Below are positions 63,347 to 64,000 of a DNA stretch of 64,000 nucleotides, piece by piece. Source of the DNA: Pseudaminobacter salicylatoxidans (GTDB lineage Bacteria; Pseudomonadota; Alphaproteobacteria; Rhizobiales; Rhizobiaceae); NCBI RefSeq assembly GCF_003148475.1, contig NZ_QGGG01000001.1:124001-188000 (forward strand), given 5' to 3'. The notes under the pieces are model-generated. The model did not search any database, had not been told where the DNA came from, and saw nothing but the letters and a program-made list of their open reading frames with translations. Each line of letters opens with the position of its first letter. Positions within the stretch are counted from its first letter, which is position 1. Position numbers and translations under genes: made by a program.

Positions 63347-63877
63347 ATGTTTCGGATAACCGCCATCATCCGCGCCCATGAGGCATCCGATGCCGTTGCG
63401 GCCGCCGGTCATTCCGTTCTGGAGCGCGATGAGCGACATTTGCGCCGCAAGGCGATCACACTTGCCAGCGGCGAGAAGGTGCTTGCCGATTTCCCGGAGC
63501 CGGTGGTGCTGGAACATGGCGACCGCCTGGTGCTGGAGGACGGTCGCCAGATCGAGATACGGGCGGCAAGCGAGCAGCTCTACGAGATCAGGGGCCGCGG
63601 CGCCCTGCACATCGCCGAACTCGCCTGGCATATCGGCAATCGGCACCTTGCCGCGCAGATCGAGACGGATCGCATCTTCATCCTGCGCGATCATGTCATC
63701 AAGGCGATGCTGGAAGGGCTTGGCGCAACGGTGAAGGACGTGGAGGCGATCTTCAGCCCGCTGCGCGGGGCCTATTCCGGCGGTCATCACAATCACGACC
63801 ATGATCACGATCATCATCATTCGCATGACGATCATCATGGTCATACCCGTCATGAGCATCACCATCACCACGATTGA
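63347..63877 (+). CDS. ureE: Urease accessory protein UreE
   Basis: Nickel metallochaperone of 176 residues: [40 protein letters not shown], and a C-terminal tail with about 18 His in the last 32 residues. ATG 63347 follows GAAGGAACG; an upstream in-frame codon at 63326 lies in ureC. The His-tail codons overlap the start of ureF. Confidence 0.93.
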   Translation: MFRITAIIRAHEASDAVAAAGHSVLERDERHLRRKAITLASGEKVLADFPEPVVLEHGDRLVLEDGRQIEIRAASEQLYEIRGRGALHIAELAWHIGNRHLAAQIETDRIFILRDHVIKAMLEGLGATVKDVEAIFSPLRGAYSGGHHNHDHDHDHHHSHDDHHGHTRHEHHHHHD

Positions 63878-64000
63878 TGCAAACAAGTCGCTGCTGCGCC
63901 TGACGGCATGGCTGTCGCCGGTCTTCCCGGTGGGCTCCTTCAGCTATAGTCACGGGCTGGAGCGGGCTGCTCATGACGGGCTGGTCGGCAACGCAGACGA
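63852..64000 (+). CDS. ureF: Urease accessory protein UreF (5' part, cut by window end)
   Basis: The first 49 codons of UreF are visible. After an N-terminus [13 protein letters not shown] come the family signatures [20 protein letters not shown] and [14 protein letters not shown]. It uses a different frame from ureE and overlaps it by 26 bases. The ATG within the CATGAGCATC stretch is the only suitable start in this frame. ureG should follow outside the window. Confidence 0.85.
   Translation, partial: MSITITTIDANKSLLRLTAWLSPVFPVGSFSYSHGLERAAHDGLVGNAD

Noticed and set aside
1-64000. CRISPR arrays, tRNA/rRNA genes, insertion sequences, phage or attachment sites
   Set aside because: No regularly spaced repeats, cloverleaf-like sequences, transposase or integrase frames, or flanking target duplications were seen when reading both strands.

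Overview
The window (about 60% G+C, dense, strong GGAGG ribosome sites, many ATGA stop/start overlaps) looks like a chromosome or large replicon of an alphaproteobacterium of the order Hyphomicrobiales (Rhizobiales), probably a Phyllobacteriaceae/Rhizobiaceae-type soil or host-associated heterotroph. The evidence is the number of ABC uptake operons, the ureDAJBCEF order with a HupE/UreJ gene inside, an ScfR-type regulator, a rhizobial-type palindromic repeat, and an sRNA whose loops carry the anti-Shine-Dalgarno CCTCCTCCC motif of the alphaproteobacterial alpha-r14/'cuckoo' family. No species can be named from the sequence alone. I see no rRNA, tRNA, CRISPR array, insertion sequence or prophage.

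Layout. 0.3-5.5 kb: a periplasmic rhodanese facing a branched-chain-amino-acid-type (HAAT) ABC operon. 6.0-11.7 kb: a minus-strand operon of unknown pathway (polar-amino-acid-type ABC transporter, HutC/UTRA repressor, BtpA/SgcQ protein, ureidoglycolate-lyase-like protein, PfkB kinase). 12.2-17.2 kb: a FadR-type regulator divergent from a NitT/TauT-type ABC transporter with two permeases and a fumarylacetoacetate-hydrolase-family enzyme. 17.3-24.4 kb: a small XRE-like protein, Dps, and a trehalose/glucan operon (glycosyltransferase, amylo-alpha-1,6-glucosidase, otsA, otsB), preceded by the sRNA gene. 25.0-29.9 kb: a CheY-like regulator, a small membrane protein and a sodium:solute-symporter/histidine-kinase fusion, convergent with ScfR. 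30.1-35.2 kb: a second five-gene HAAT transporter.

35.3-43.0 kb: a minus-strand operon with a VanA-type Rieske oxygenase, its reductase, an aminotransferase, a polar-amino-acid ABC transporter, and a protein that joins a DUF2817 (M14-like) amidohydrolase to the transporter ATPase. A LysR/GcvA-type regulator diverges from it.

44.2-64.0 kb: what looks like an almost complete creatinine-mineralisation island. Creatininase opens creatinine to creatine. Creatinase splits creatine to sarcosine and urea. Heterotetrameric sarcosine oxidase (soxBDAG) turns sarcosine into glycine plus a one-carbon unit on tetrahydrofolate. Urease (ureDAJBCEF, cut by the window end) turns urea into ammonia. Between these lie a LysR regulator, a PotABCD-like ABC transporter that is the best candidate for creatinine/creatine uptake, a glycosyltransferase-like gene that fits the theme poorly, and a GlxA/AraC-type regulator of the kind known to control sarcosine and betaine catabolism. 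The enzyme calls are firm. Transporter substrates and regulatory sites are inferences from context.
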